Origin: Carposina sasakii
Taxonomy: Eukaryota > Arthropoda > Insecta > Lepidoptera > Carposinidae
Assembly (NCBI GenBank): GCA_014607495.2
Contig: CP053167.1
Coordinates: forward strand, 11,656,001 to 11,720,000
Direction: 5' to 3'
Length of the DNA: 64,000 bases
In this document: piece after piece, positions 47,701 through 58,258 of the stretch
Position numbering within the stretch: position 1 is the first letter of the stretch
Layout of the letters: every line of letters begins with the position of its first letter
Notes under the pieces: generated by a model
Told to the model about the DNA's origin: nothing
Seen by the model: only the letters and a program-made list of their open reading frames with translations
Databases searched by the model: none
Program-made: the position numbers and the translations under genes

Positions 47701-50700
47701 TGGGCGATTACTTGTTGATATGGCGACAAAATGTACCAATCAGGAGAGGGAAGGAGAGGAAAGGGAAAATGTTTTATTCACATAGTTTAAATATACGTAT
47801 GTATGTGGGTAGAGGCATATTTTTAGCTAGATACCTTTTATGTCCTTTTTTGTGCATGCAACTGTTATTAAGTATAATAACATTAATAACTCAAACATGT
47901 TTTTCTTTTGGAGGGTTTATTTTGATTTGTTTTTTATTTCCCAAAACACAAAATGTTATGTTATGTTACAAAATGTTACGTTAAGTACAAAATAAGATTT
48001 CAATTATCTCTTTTTCAATAAATACACTGATTCATTACCTAATTTTATTTATTAATATCCTAACCTAAATCTTAAAAGAGTTGTGATAATAAACGTAAAT
48101 AAAATTCCGAAACAAGTTTTCAAAATTGTTGTAACTCCAAAAAGGTACTTAGACCCGTAGGAAAAAAAGACAAATTCAAATTATAGTAACTCAAAATAAT
48201 TCAAAAATAACGACACAACTAAAAATAATATCTTATTTTGAAAACTTTCTTCGGGAATATACAGTCTTAACTCAAAAAACTTAAATAATATCATTGCCTG
48301 TACTTTTTGAAATGATTGGTAAATGGATAATTACTTTAATTTTACTAATAAAACACATCAAGTATTAAATTTTTTATAATCAATAACAGAAAGTGAATAA
48401 TCAGTTTTTCGTTGATTCTGGAAAAAGTTCCATTTTGAGTTACAACACTATTGTATTATTAGTGCGATATAATAAACGTCCGCTCTTGTTTTTATCTACT
48501 TAGATATTTGCAAGTGAAGTACGCTCGCTGGGCTTGCTCTTGCATACTTTTATCTAGCTAAATCCTAAATACAAGAGCGGGCGTGCTTTAATTAGTAAAC
48601 AAACTCATAGAGACACAAGATTCACAGCGAACATGCTCAACAGAAATTTATGAACAGGAGCGAGCGCAAATTTAAGAGATTATGTCTTCCTCCGAGTAAA
48701 CTTTTAAATTCCCGGTTTTTCCGTTCCCGTGGGAATGTTATCCTCAATGTCCTATTAAGAACACACCCTCCAAGTTTCAGGTCTCTAAGAACAGTTTAAA
48801 CTGCATCGATCCATCAGTAATTCTGGGCAAACCATTTTTTATATTGAAGGCATCAAGGTTCATAAAAACATAGTAAAAAACGACCTTTACAGAGGAAAAC
48901 ACACATGTAGGCAGTGGCGTAGCGTGCCATCTCGGCGCCTGGGGCGGGAGACCCACTTTGCCGCCCCCATTTTATAGGCGCTGTCGCGGACTCCGACTTC
49001 GGTCGTCGCCGGCGACAAGGGGTTGGGGGGCCAGGCGGGTTACCAAACAAACTTCCCAATAGCGGTTCCCCGTCCGACCGAATAAAACACTTTCGATGCT
49101 CGTGGACTGTATATTTTCTTAACTCCCTCGAAGACAGTAATTACACAAAGCTTCTTATTATTTCTAACTATTTACAATTTTTCTTCTTATTTCTTGACTG
49201 TAGGCACTGTATAGGAAAACTACAAAGTTCATACGGACGGAATTTTTATCCCTCGGGTTCTCCCTTACCGTCTGTAAATAGACAGATTTTGCCTACCAAA
49301 CTTGACCGCTTTTCAATACAATTTTTACTTTGGTTTATACCTATTTCGGTCGCAATCTCAAAACATATTAATCTTACACTAATGAAAGTTACATATTTTT
49401 ACAGGTTTTTCAGTGCCTTACCTTATAACAAAACAATTATTCATGTAGAACTTGAAATCAAAAAGCTATTTACAATTTAAATGGTACGTTCTACGAAAAC
49501 TAGACATTCATACAACCTTTTTCATTAATTATTTAACATATCTTTCGAGGTATATCTATGTTTTATATATCATTTTGTAGGTCGTAACGTTCTCTACACT
49601 GACAAATAATAAAATGTGTGACCTACTTTATATTTTACATTAATTATCCTATGTAATTCGTAATCTCTATAGTTAAACATAATCTGACCAATCAGCGTCG
49701 AGCACTTATTAAAAACACAATAATCACTTTTAGTTCACTTTTGATTAAATGTCCTCAATCACTCATAACACTTATTTACAGTCTCTGCTGTTCTTAACAG
49801 GCGCTTAATTAAAATTAAATTTCACAGGCAATGAGGTACCTTTTATTGAAAGTAAAATAGGATGACCGGTTTTACAAGCGGATTTTACGGGCCTTATGAG
49901 CAGCGAAGTCAGAAATAACTTTGTCATAATCAATATTAGCAGCCAATTCTTGTTCAATCGACAATATGCCAAGTTTGATAGTCTAGCGGAGCTCTTTGTA
50001 GATCTGAGGTAATTTTTTATTAGCTTCAACTTCGAAAAACTTCTCTCACAACTCTAATCGCCAAAGTCAAATATATACGAATCAAGATGACTTATATTTG
50101 GAACCGAAATTCCGAGATTCAGTTTATGAATGAACTGGAGGAGCTCCAGTGGTCCTTTACCACTTATATCTTCCTCTGATTCAGAACAGGCAACAAATTG
50201 CTGGAGACGCTTCCGCTCTATCTGAAACTCGTCCTTGTCGATGTCTTCTAATACATGGGAAAGATCACACTCGAACTTGCTGTCCAAAAGTGTCGCTGGC
50301 ATCAAAAATCCGAACTTGTCCGATATTTATTGAATTTGCTGGAATCGAGTCGTCAATTGCTTGCAAGTTTGCAATTTATTGCGAGGGACCCAGCCCATAC
50401 ATGTTATGTCTAAAATAAATGGAGTAATTCTAGGCCACGCACGATTCTAGATGGATGTCACCGAAGACGTTAACGTGGCTTTCGAACCAGAACACGAACT
50501 GAAATATTTCAGTAATGCACCTTGAGACTTCTTCGCATCTGCTTCTTTCTTAGCCTTTTTTTGCGGAATTCCGCACCGCTTTCTTTGACTCTTTTCATTT
50601 TCGAAAACTAGTTGGGTAAAGATCTAAATGTTCAGTTTTAGAAGATTCAACAGTGTTTAAAAGATCGAAACACAATCAAAATGACTCCGTATCCGAAACT

Positions 50701-53700
50701 CTCGCGAAACAAACATACGAGTAATGCGTGATTGCGTAACGGTACTTCACGATGCACTAAAACAAACAAAGTTCAGTACAAATGCATAGTACTAAATTTA
50801 ATGAGTGCGAAAGAGAGGCATCGACACGGGCCGACGCGTGAAACAAAAGATTTTGTATGAGAAATTAACATAATAAGGAGTGCCGCTCAACTCGGCTCGC
50901 GCGCGCCGGCGCGGCATGATGTGATGTTGCCGTTCGTAGGTAAACAAACAAACGTTATAAAGAGCTCTGTCAGTGATTTCGCAGTTTTTCTTTTAAATAA
51001 ATATTTAAAAAAAGGTTGTGCGCAAAATTTTAGATAAAAATGGAACATTATAGTGTGTCTGACACATGTAATGAATGAATCATAGATCAGATCTCAAACC
51101 ACTTCACCGGCGACATTTTGCCGCCCCCGCGGGCCGCCCCCTCCGCCCCACCCACGCTACGTCACTGCATGTAGGTGATACTCGTAACTTTTTTCAAATG
51201 CACGATCTTACATTGTACGGGTAGGTACACCTTTTGTGATTGATAATGATAAAAGTGATAGAGAGTTTATTCTGATAGTGATATACTAAATGATTTGATG
51301 TATGACGAGAACGCGGCCGACCTAATGAGGTGCAATCGTGAACTAAAGCTAAAAATGAGTATGAATGTGTGCCAATCGCGTAAACTGATGATGTCAGCAG
51401 AAATGTACTACAGCAAGTGAGACCGTACATACATATTATGTACCAGCTATCTATATCATCATCATCGTCAGCCTATTGCAGTCCACTGCTAGATGTAGGC
51501 CTCCCCCAGAATACGCCACAAGGCTCAATGTAGACATGTACCTATATGGCAAGACAAAATAATGAAAATACCATCCGTGCGCTACTGATATATTAGTCTG
51601 GCCCCCTGATTACTTAACAGCAATAGCAAAATTTACGTAATCATGGGGCCGTTAGTAGCGCACTTGCAAGTAGGCTAATATCGCGCGACCTCGAGCGAGT
51701 AATGGAACCCTGAGCACTCACAGTGGTGATCCGTGTCGCAGCACGTCTAGCGACGGCAGTCGCACGAGCCGCAGCGGGTCGCCGGGCGGCTCGTCTGCCA
51801 GAACCACCGCGTGAACTAGTTCCATGCTGTATCATACATATTTTTTTAAATTCAATTCATATAAATTACATACCCACTTACACAAAGTAAGTACAGGTCC
51901 ATGTCAAATTCAAACTGTATAAATAAAATTAAAAATGTGTACACAGAGTACAAGTCAATGTCAAATAAGTATCTACTAGACTAAACTATAAAATATAGAA
52001 AAATATATTTGTGTACAATAGTACAAGTCGACGGTAAAATGTGAACAGAAGAGCAAACGTGGCATTCAGAACTTAAATATATAATACCTATAGCTGGTAA
52101 TAACATTAGATTGAAGAAGTCACGCATGATACACTATAGCGTTTCTGGTCACATTCACCAACACATATTAACTATACCTACTAAGCTAAATATAAAAGTA
52201 AAACATAAATTGCGTAACTTGGGGATGCTAGATCAATTCACTTCCTGTATAATATTCTTTCATGCAAAGTTTTTTCTTCACAATGTTTTAAAATTTACAG
52301 ACAGGTAGCTCTTTGAGTATATCTGGAAAAGAAACGGACCAAGGATTGAACCTTGTGGGACACCTATTGTGACGCACGATCCCGGTGATCGTTTTCCGTT
52401 CACATCTACCTTCTGAATCCTATCGTTCAAATAGGACATCAGAAGACGGAGGGCCCCACCCCGTATACCATAATGTTCTAATTTTCGAATTAATATTTCA
52501 TGGTGGACACAATCAAACGCTTTTGACAAGTCACAGATCACTCCCAGTGCGTCATGTGACTTCTCCCAAGCGCCGACAATGTGTCTTAGCAACTCAACTC
52601 CCGCGTCGATAGTAGACCGCCCCTTGGTGAAGCCATACTGCTTATTGCTAAAAATGTTATTACTATCGAAGTGCCTGGACAATTGTTCTAAAATTAGTTT
52701 TTCAAAGATTTTACTGATTGTTGGGAGTACTGATATCGGGCGAAAGTTACCTGGATCAGAAGATTCTCCTGACTTGAACAACGGAATAACTTTACTATGT
52801 TTCATTAAATCAGGAAATACTCCTTTGTCTATATAATTATTAAAAACGCTTTCTAGCGGAGTACTTATTACATCTATTATTGAACCTAACGTTTTCACCG
52901 ATAGGCCCCATAGGTAAGCGGTTTTTTTGGAGTAGATAGATTTAAAAGTTTTAATTATATCTTTTCCATTTTCTTTATTAATAATTTTATAATATATATC
53001 TTGACTAAGATAAATTTATAAAAACACTTAATATAATCCGTTAGGATATGGTACTCGTAGATCGTTTCATCTTTAAACATTGTGCTGAGGGATTCAGTTT
53101 TGTTTGCCGAGATTTGGCTAGTGTATAGCTATCGGGATAAACGTTGCCAATATGTAATTTAGAAAAGAGATGGTAAAATTCGTCATCCGATCAATTGACC
53201 CGGTGGCTTAGTGGTTATAGCGGCTGGCACGGTTTGCAGTGGTCGTGGGTTCGATTCCCACTCGGGTGAAGAATTTTTTCCATTTTCTTTATTAATAATT
53301 TTATATTATATCTTTGTAGTTAACATAGGAAAATGCAAAATCCCTCTCACACGCTGTTACACTGTTTTTGAGCAAAGATGCAGCGACCTCTACGTAACTA
53401 TACGTATTAGGCCTTTTAAACTACTGGTACTATCATACGACCGAGATTGGACCATGGGATGCTGTTCATCCGTGGTACAAATATGAGGCCTTGACACTAG
53501 CGTAATCAGCTGATTAATAAAGTCACAAAGCGGAGATGTACTGTCGAGTCCCACGTTGACGACCGGCGGCGGGCTGCTGCGTCGCCTTCAGATCGAGGCG
53601 CGGCTGATATATAAAGATACAGACTAATTCTACATCAAAAATATCTAATTTATTGGTACATTAAAATCTAAATTTAGTTTTAAATGCATTTTTTCTTTTT

Positions 53701-56700
53701 AAAAAATGTACTTTTTTTCTCATTTCTAATGTAAATTTTTAAAAAGTGGCTATTATTGTACCTCTTTTTTGCACTTTTTTAACAGTATTTGAGTTGCTCT
53801 ACATAAAAATTTTGACGCCACGGCAATAAAACGCAGAGATATGACTTTTTTATTAGCCCTTGCGCAAGCGCGCAACATCTGCGTGGAACACTACAATAAA
53901 CAAAGAGCGTTTTTACAAGTTACACCGCGACCTGCTACATCACAGGCCATACTGCGTCTCTTGATTAACCATACAAATGACCATCCAATGACACATATGG
54001 AGGGAGGTACATCACTTGACCATTCGATTGCATTACTATACATTACAGTACATTACAATAATGCAATCTAACGGTCAAGGACTGGAACTGTGAGGTACTG
54101 GCCAGTTAAGTCTCAAGGTGCACCGAGGCAGTTAGTAGCATTAGCACTCTATCATATGTTACTCCTCTATGGTTAGGCCGGCATACTGACCAGGAGTTGA
54201 GTTGCATGGGCGGTGCGCTGGTGACGCGACAGCGCCACGCCGCGCGCGCCTTCAGCCGCACGGTGTCCCCCGCCGCCGCCTCCAGCACCTCGCAGAGACT
54301 GCCCATGCGGGACACGCGTTGGCCGCTCTCACTGGATAAGGGGATAACTTTGTGTAACTATCTCAAATCTTCTTAGGATCAGATCACACTGGGACGCGAC
54401 ACGACGTTAGAGTCCGTTTCGTAGAATAATTCTTGTGCCTCATTTGATTGAAATGTGATTATATACATAGTAAATACCATCATCATCCAACAGAACTATA
54501 CTGAAACGCACTCTAACGACCTGCTAACAATTTTACGATACATTGCGATGCGCCTCGAGGCGTTTTCTATTAATTTCCATAAAACTAGTTGCAGTTGAAA
54601 TTATACATCAAAGTACATTGGGCAATCCTTTTTTGTTTTATTGACGGCCGATTGCCTGCGACGCCATAGATCCTGAGTTAAAATCCTGGTAGATGCAAGC
54701 GTTGGTTGGTGAACATCAATGTTTGTTTTGTATACCCATTACTTAGTACCCGCGACACAAGACCTCAGGAATCTTAGTGTGGGACTAGCTTAATACGTTG
54801 TGAAGTGCGTGAATATTTATTGAATGCAGTTGTGTAGTATTACTATTTACAACCCAGTCACAACACTCACTCAGGACACAGCATGACCAGCAGCCGGCTC
54901 TTGGCGATGTACTCGTCGTAGAGGCGGCGGTCGTGCGGCCGCGTCAGCAGCATGGGCACCATCTCGCCCGGGAACACGACGTGCGAGGCCGCCGCCGCCA
55001 CGCGCCCCGCCCAGCCCGCGCGCACGCCGCCCGCCCCGCCCGCCCCGCCCACCGCCGCCAACTCGCCCAGGTACTGACATACACGAATAACTGTACATTA
55101 CGGTAATGCAATCTAACGGCCAAGGTCTGGAACTGTGCGGTACCGGCCGCTGATTACGTAAAAGCAATAGCAAAGCCGAAGCCGCGCGATCGCGATAATT
55201 GAGTGTGTGCGTGCGCGCATCGAACGCTCGGCGTGCTCCCGCGCCCAGCACCTCGCCCCGCGCACACACACTCAATTATCGCGATCGCGCGGCTTCGGCT
55301 TAGCTATTGCTTTTACGTAATCAGGGGGCTGAAAGTCTAAAGGTGCATCGACGCAGTTAGTAGAACATTGGCACTCTAAGACATCTTATTCCTCTATGGA
55401 GTTGACGACTGATTAGTGTAGTAGGTTGCTGCGACGCTATAGGTCTTGGTTTCGAATCCCGGTAGGTGCAAACATTGATATGATAAATATTGATATTTGT
55501 TTCCGAGTCATGGATGTTTTTTTTTACTTATCTATGTATTAGAGTGGTTAGAGCACTGACACGCGGAATGCAGAGGTAGTGGGTTCGATTCCCACCCGGG
55601 TGAGGAATTTTTTCCATTTCTTATTAATAATTTTACTATCTATGTATGTATATACCGTTGCTAAGTACCTACCCACGACACAAGACCTTAGTGATCTTAG
55701 TGTAGGACTAGGTTAATGTGTTGTGAAGTGTGGGAATATACAAGTCAAGCTGACTAAGAGTTCAAGTGGTTGCTATGGCAATTAAGAGTGCTAATGTCCT
55801 ACTAACTGCGTCAATGCACCTTGAGACTTTCTGGTAATGCAATCTAATGGTCAAGAACTAGAACTGTCAGGTACTGGAAAGTCTAATAGGACCATTGACA
55901 GTTAATAGGACATTAGCACTCAATGACATCTTATTCCTCTATGGTACTGATGAACAACTTGTGGTGACACAAGGCCATTATAGTGGGGAGAGAGTTATAC
56001 ACACGATTAGCCAGTATAGCAGAGTGGTGAGAAAGTAAAAAGCACAACAACTTATGTTTAATATCTGGTTCTAGAGTAACATCAGCATTGCAGGTAATAC
56101 TGCAACACTACACTGAGCTGGGACTATTTTGCTGGCATGCTAGTTTTAAGTTGTATTTTGTATTGTTTGTTAATTGATGTTTACTATGCTATGTGATGTG
56201 TGTTGTTTTAGTAAATAAATAATTTTATTTATTATAATTGTATTTGTATTTTATGCTTACCAAAATTTATGAGCAAAATCATACAAACATAGTACATAGA
56301 GACACAGCTGTGTGTTTATAATGGGGTAGCCAGAACTGCCATTTAGCATAGCAGGGAGGCAATGATCAATGATAAATTTAAATTATTATATATAATTATA
56401 TATATAAAGTTTTCAGACCAGCAAAGTTGTTTTTTTTTTGCAAACGGTTTTATTATTGTATGAGATTTTGATATAAATTTAAAGGGATGTCTTCGAGCAT
56501 ATCGCTACTGGGCAAAAAAAAAAAGAATTGTATGCTACCCAACATACTACCTCCACAAGAATAAATGAATGGAGGAGTGTTATAAATGGTGGACTTGATT
56601 AGCTAAGCATAATTTGCTGAAGCTGCTTCAATAGCTGTATAAACTGAACAATTTTAACTCACAGAGTGTGTAGCGGGGATGGAGATGTCAAAGGTCAGCA

Positions 56701-57564
56701 CCTCCCCATCCTCTCCGTCCTCCTCCATGCGCTCTCCCTCGCTACTGTCGCTGCTCTCATCGTGATCTATATCTATATCTGAAAGTTTAAATACAAACAA
56801 ATCTAACTCTAACACATATCTTTACAACAGTGACTTAGCTGTGAGTAGTATATCATTATTCCTACATAGTGTAGAGGTGTAAAAGTAACGAATAAAAGTG
56901 TACCCATATGTATTCATTATTTTGACCATGAGTACTCGTTACTATTGTATCGTTACCGTAATTGTTAAGTCTGATACCGCATATGGTATAGTATGTAGTA
57001 TGGTAACGAGTTGAATCAATGTGAACTGTCAACATAATATACCAAATTTGCGATGGATTTACTATTTAGAAATTTTTTACCACAAACTTAAATTATATTA
57101 CAAAGAATAGTACAAAACAGTATAAAACTTTAATGATTTAAAAAATATATAAGTTCTTTAAACAAACCTAATCACTGTTCTTTGAAATAAGTGATTTAAA
57201 TGAACCGCATCACGCACATTGGTAGAACATACAATCAAAAACAAACTTATCAATACACCACTTGTGATCCGATACAGTGTATTATACGAAAAATACCTAT
57301 GATACGAAACATGCGAGTAACGAGACAAATATCTGGGTAACATTTCGTTACTTGATGGAGTGTTTGTTACAGCTTTAATAAAGTGCAGTTGCTGAAATAA
57401 TAATTGATCAGGGTAGGATGTCGCCAAAGCCGATTTCCAAAAAATATTCCTTGGGCGCCCCTTTTGCGTCACAAGTGAAGACTTAGCTATCTATATAGGT
57501 CCATTTTTTAGGTAAAATCCGGTGATTTTAGTAACTACTATACCGTACCGATATTATCCTCCAT
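41736..57564 (-). CDS. CRBN: Cereblon (CRBN), CUL4-DDB1 substrate receptor
   Basis: Substrate receptor of the CRL4 E3 ubiquitin ligase and thalidomide target; the Drosophila orthologue is ohgata. Ten minus-strand exons agree in phase: 57549-57564, 56663-56778, 54871-55073, 54191-54331, 51722-51826, 45670-45800, 45198-45340, 44082-44184, 43298-43442, 41736-41937 (1305 nt, 434 residues; human 442). The acidic N-terminus (MEDNIDIDIDHDESSDSSEG) leads to LTFDISIPATHSYLGEL and a LON-type domain (about 45-238), then a helical linker. In the CULT domain the zinc cysteines are C291, C294, C358 and C361, and the aromatic cage is W347, W353 and W367, with exactly the human spacing (380, 386, 400). The position of human V388 is alanine. 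The C-terminus is acidic (SDSSDDGFEE). Exons are GC-rich. Exons 6, 7 and 9 are each followed by tandem copies of their own 3' end plus donor. The 5.9-kb intron 5 is full of transposons. Confidence 0.95.
42035..42215 (-). repeat. Lepidopteran dispersed repeat (reverse copy) in CRBN intron 9
   Basis: Includes aggcctacgtccagcagtgg followed by actgcaatagg, and caccggcgtggtgaccacgg upstream: the reverse complement of the 25080 element. It sits between the 87-bp array and the last CRBN exon. Confidence 0.65.
42299..43376 (-). repeat. 87-bp tandem array: 12 copies of CRBN exon 9 3' end plus splice donor
   Basis: The unit is 87 bases, exactly 29 codons. On the minus strand it encodes CRBN residues 341-367 (through AYSWYPGYAW and AACAAHVGWR) followed by AG|GTAG. 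Donors fall at 43297 and every 87 bases down to 42340, twelve in all, plus a ~40-base partial unit at the low end. No difference between copies was seen. The unit nearest exon 9 is part of the exon itself; the rest lie in intron 9. In frame, each copy ends W-R-stop, so reading past the first donor, or splicing at a later one, truncates the protein right after the third cage tryptophan. The long plus- and minus-strand frames across the array are by-products of its 3n period. Confidence 0.95.
43490..43575 (+). mobile_element. Fragment of the 33.7-kb palindromic MITE family
   Basis: ttttatcccaagggaaaggt, a gcagccgtagtctttaat segment and tgtttgtaatggatga match one arm of 33706-33955. It lies just upstream of CRBN exon 9. 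Confidence 0.6.
43672..44046 (-). mobile_element. TIR element, family A (copy 3)
   Basis: The reverse complement of 12585-12962, with ends acaggatg and caccctgt. It contains gactgcgtttttctgcataa and agacgcgcgtagcaag. It lies in CRBN intron 8, ending 36 bases before exon 8. Confidence 0.8.
44793..45200 (-). repeat. Tandem copies of CRBN exon 7 3' end plus splice donor (56 bp + 6n)
   Basis: On the minus strand the motif GACATG|GTGAGTGCTGCC occurs six times, with plus-strand block starts at 45181 (the real exon 7 end), 45107, 44973, 44905, 44849 and 44793 (the last with CTTG for CATG). Spacings are 74, 134, 68, 56 and 56, i.e. 56 plus a multiple of 6. The extra length is runs of a CTCGCC/CTCACC hexamer that in exon 7 encodes the LALALA stretch. 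Every spacing is 2 mod 3, so a later donor would also shift the reading frame. Confidence 0.92.
45360..45525 (+). mobile_element. Helitron-like element, 5' part only
   Basis: Begins TCTATACCCACATATAATAA and follows the 40691 element through gtctgtgcgtttgtgcacgc, then breaks off where the 35-bp array starts. It lies in CRBN intron 6, ~20 bases upstream of exon 7. Confidence 0.8.
45526..45676 (-). repeat. 35-bp tandem array of CRBN exon 6 3' end plus splice donor
   Basis: On the minus strand CCCGGAG|GTAGGC, the end of exon 6 and its donor, recurs every 35 bases: block starts 45666 (real donor), 45631, 45596 and 45561, with a fifth imperfect one at about 45526 fused to the Helitron fragment. 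The intervening part of the unit is ccgcctgcgctagtgccgcg-like. The period is 2 mod 3, so downstream donors would change frame. Confidence 0.9.
45880..48469. mobile_element. Unclassified 2.6-kb element with ~37-bp terminal inverted repeats
   Basis: The left end tatcgcactaataatacaat, continuing agtgttgtaactcaaaat, is exactly inverted at the right end (attttgagttacaacact, then attgtattattagtgcgata). Several internal 'taactcaaaa' motifs lie near the right end. About 1.1 kb of its interior is the LINE at 46567-47650, so the element proper is ~1.5 kb. No transposase frame was recognised. It begins 80 bases upstream of CRBN exon 6. Confidence 0.75.
46567..47650 (+). mobile_element. 5'-truncated LINE (CR1/jockey-like), reverse transcriptase C-terminal part and 3' UTR
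   Basis: Reading begins FGLVVNPSKSQAMIIASRH, the segment that follows the YxDD motif in non-LTR reverse transcriptases, then (after a damaged stretch) KNLGVIFDNNLSWSFQVNEV and a clean frame from 46750 to 47295 (LLPLLDYADVCYLDA, LERLQNLGIRYIYGLRKYD). It ends with a long AT-rich 3' UTR, AATAAAGC and a TAA-type tail. The RT catalytic domain is missing. Same family as 5041-5573. Confidence 0.88.
48912..51167 (-). mobile_element. hAT transposon (2.26 kb) with 8-bp target duplication, transposase decayed
   Basis: The ends cagtggcgtagcgtg and cacgctacgtcactg are inverted repeats with one mismatch. The 8-bp duplication catgtagg flanks the element exactly (48904-48911 and 51168-51175). Minus-strand remnants of a ZMYM/hAT-type transposase C-terminus are readable: KLIKNYLRSTKSSARLSNLA at ~49.97 kb, then after a one-base frameshift SIEQELAANIDYDKVISDFA. 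A separate piece at 50054-50305 reads FECDLSHVLEDID. It is frameshifted and inactive. It lies in CRBN intron 5. Confidence 0.9.
51455..51530 (+). repeat. Lepidopteran dispersed repeat fragment
   Basis: cagcctattgcagtccactg, then ctagatgtaggcct and gccacaagg: a short copy of the 25080 family. Confidence 0.6.
51601..51650. mobile_element. CCCCCTGATTAC palindromic MITE (copy 3, 50 bp)
   Basis: gccccctgattacttaacag at one end and ttacgtaatcatggggcc at the other. Only the terminal repeats and a few spacer bases remain. It lies 71 bases 3' of CRBN exon 5 in transcription sense. Confidence 0.75.
52278..53010 (-). mobile_element. LINE reverse-transcriptase fragment
   Basis: Minus-strand frame with non-LTR RT motifs: SKVIPLFKSGESSDPGNFRP, ISVLPTISKIFEKLILEQLS, QYGFTKGRSTIDA, VICDLSKAFDCVHHEILIRK and GVPQGSILGPFLF. 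It stops before the YxDD catalytic motif. The frame extends upstream through INKENGKDIIKTFKSIYS to about 53000. It lies in CRBN intron 4 and is incomplete at both ends. Confidence 0.88.
53199..53310 (+). repeat. tRNA-derived SINE (short family), most complete copy
   Basis: A-box-like ggcttagtggttatagcgg and B box gggttcgattcccac, then a tail gaagaattttttccattttc ending in attaataattttat. The tail closely matches the antisense of the LINE ORF ~300 bases away (52963-52997). Confidence 0.75.
54050..54175 (+). repeat. Short dispersed repeat with 'cctctatgg' end (copy 1)
   Basis: aatgcaatctaacggtcaag, ggaactgtgaggtactggcc, gcagttagtagcattagcac and gttactcctctatgg. Other copies are at 55096-55400 (split by a MITE) and 55765-55945 (palindromic form). 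It abuts CRBN exon 4's donor side. Confidence 0.6.
54643..54830 (+). repeat. tRNA-derived SINE with deleted A box
   Basis: gacggccgattgcctgcgac lacks the block that carries the A box in the 24337 copy. The B-box region is mutated (gagttaaaatcc). The body acacaagacctcaggaatct is retained. Probably transcriptionally dead. Confidence 0.7.
55096..55402 (+). repeat. 'cctctatgg' repeat (copy 2) interrupted by a MITE
   Basis: The copy-1 blocks aatgcaatctaacggccaag and tgtgcggtaccggcc are separated from aaagtctaaaggtgcatcga by the CCCCCTGATTACG element at 55146-55331. Confidence 0.65.
55146..55331. mobile_element. CCCCCTGATTACG palindromic MITE (copy 4, 186 bp)
   Basis: gctgattacgtaaaagcaat and attgcttttacgtaatcagg ends; inner arms gccgaagccgcgcgatcgcg and gagtgtgtgcg with inverted partners. 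A GC-rich loop reads tcgaacgctcggcgtgctcc. Confidence 0.85.
55403..55745 (+). repeat. tRNA SINE (first family) split by a second SINE
   Basis: Head gactgattagtgtagtaggt and B box ggtttcgaatccc, body aaacattgatatgataaata. The body resumes after 55634 with tatataccgttgctaagtac and acacaagaccttagtgatct. Confidence 0.75.
55541..55634 (+). repeat. Nested tRNA SINE (short family) with target duplication
   Basis: agagtggttagagcactgac, B box gggttcgattcccac, tail ending attaataatttta. The host bases actatctatgtat (left copy acttatctatgtat) occur on both sides, a ~13-base target-site duplication. Confidence 0.82.
55765..55945. repeat. Palindromic form of the 'cctctatgg' repeat
   Basis: agagtgctaatgtcctacta with actgcgtcaatgcacc is followed by its inverted counterpart (agttaataggacattagcac). 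It is related to 54050-54175. Confidence 0.55.
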
Positions 57565-58258
57565 CAGTCTTCTTAGTAAACCTCTTAGAAGGGACGAAAT
57601 CTTGACAATATATTGCGGTAATACACAAGAAAATAATCGAGTTACGATTTTTTTTATGTGACTCCTACACTGTAACCACTGCACAAATTTCAAATAAATT
57701 TTGCAGACACACAGGCAAATGTTTAAATGATTATTAAATTACGTAACTTTGCCGCAAAACACAATAAAATCAATTTTATGGAAGTTAAATATTCTATTGA
57801 TAAACAAAAATCACCATTTTCACTTTTTTTATTGGTCAGTTTATAGGGGAAGGGAAGGTTGTACTAAAAATGAGTCGCACATTGGGCTTTTTCATTTATA
57901 TAATATTTGGAAAAAAAACTATCATATTGCGGCGGAGCGAGGATTTATAGTTTATACCAGGGTGATAAATACCTATATAATATATTTACAACTTATATTT
58001 GGCAAACCTTTTGCAGTTAGATATTCGTTGATTCATCATCGACCGTGAATACCTTGCTTGGCCGTATATACGCTGTTCCGCATGCTGAAAACGGATGTCT
58101 TGTGTGAAAAAATCTTGCTGTCACATGTGATCTCGTATGATTTCGTTCGCGACGAATTTGTGTGAAATGAAATTGTGAATGTTGATTATTTTTCCATTTA
58201 CTCAGTGAAGTCGTAATAAGAAATGTGAATAAATTCCTGTAATCATAAGCTAATAAAA
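57565..58258. promoter_or_regulatory. Shared 5' region of CRBN (-) and TMEM131 (+)
   Basis: The two start codons are 694 bases apart in divergent orientation. The interval is AT-rich, free of recognisable transposons, and should hold both promoters and 5' UTRs. No TATA/Inr motif can be assigned confidently. The weak frames in it show no family features. Confidence 0.55.

Noticed and set aside
54871..55275. 134-codon minus-strand frame overlapping CRBN exon 3
   Set aside because: It is in a different register from the CRBN frame (YLGELAAVGG), which is supported by homology and by splice sites at both ends, and it runs across a MITE.
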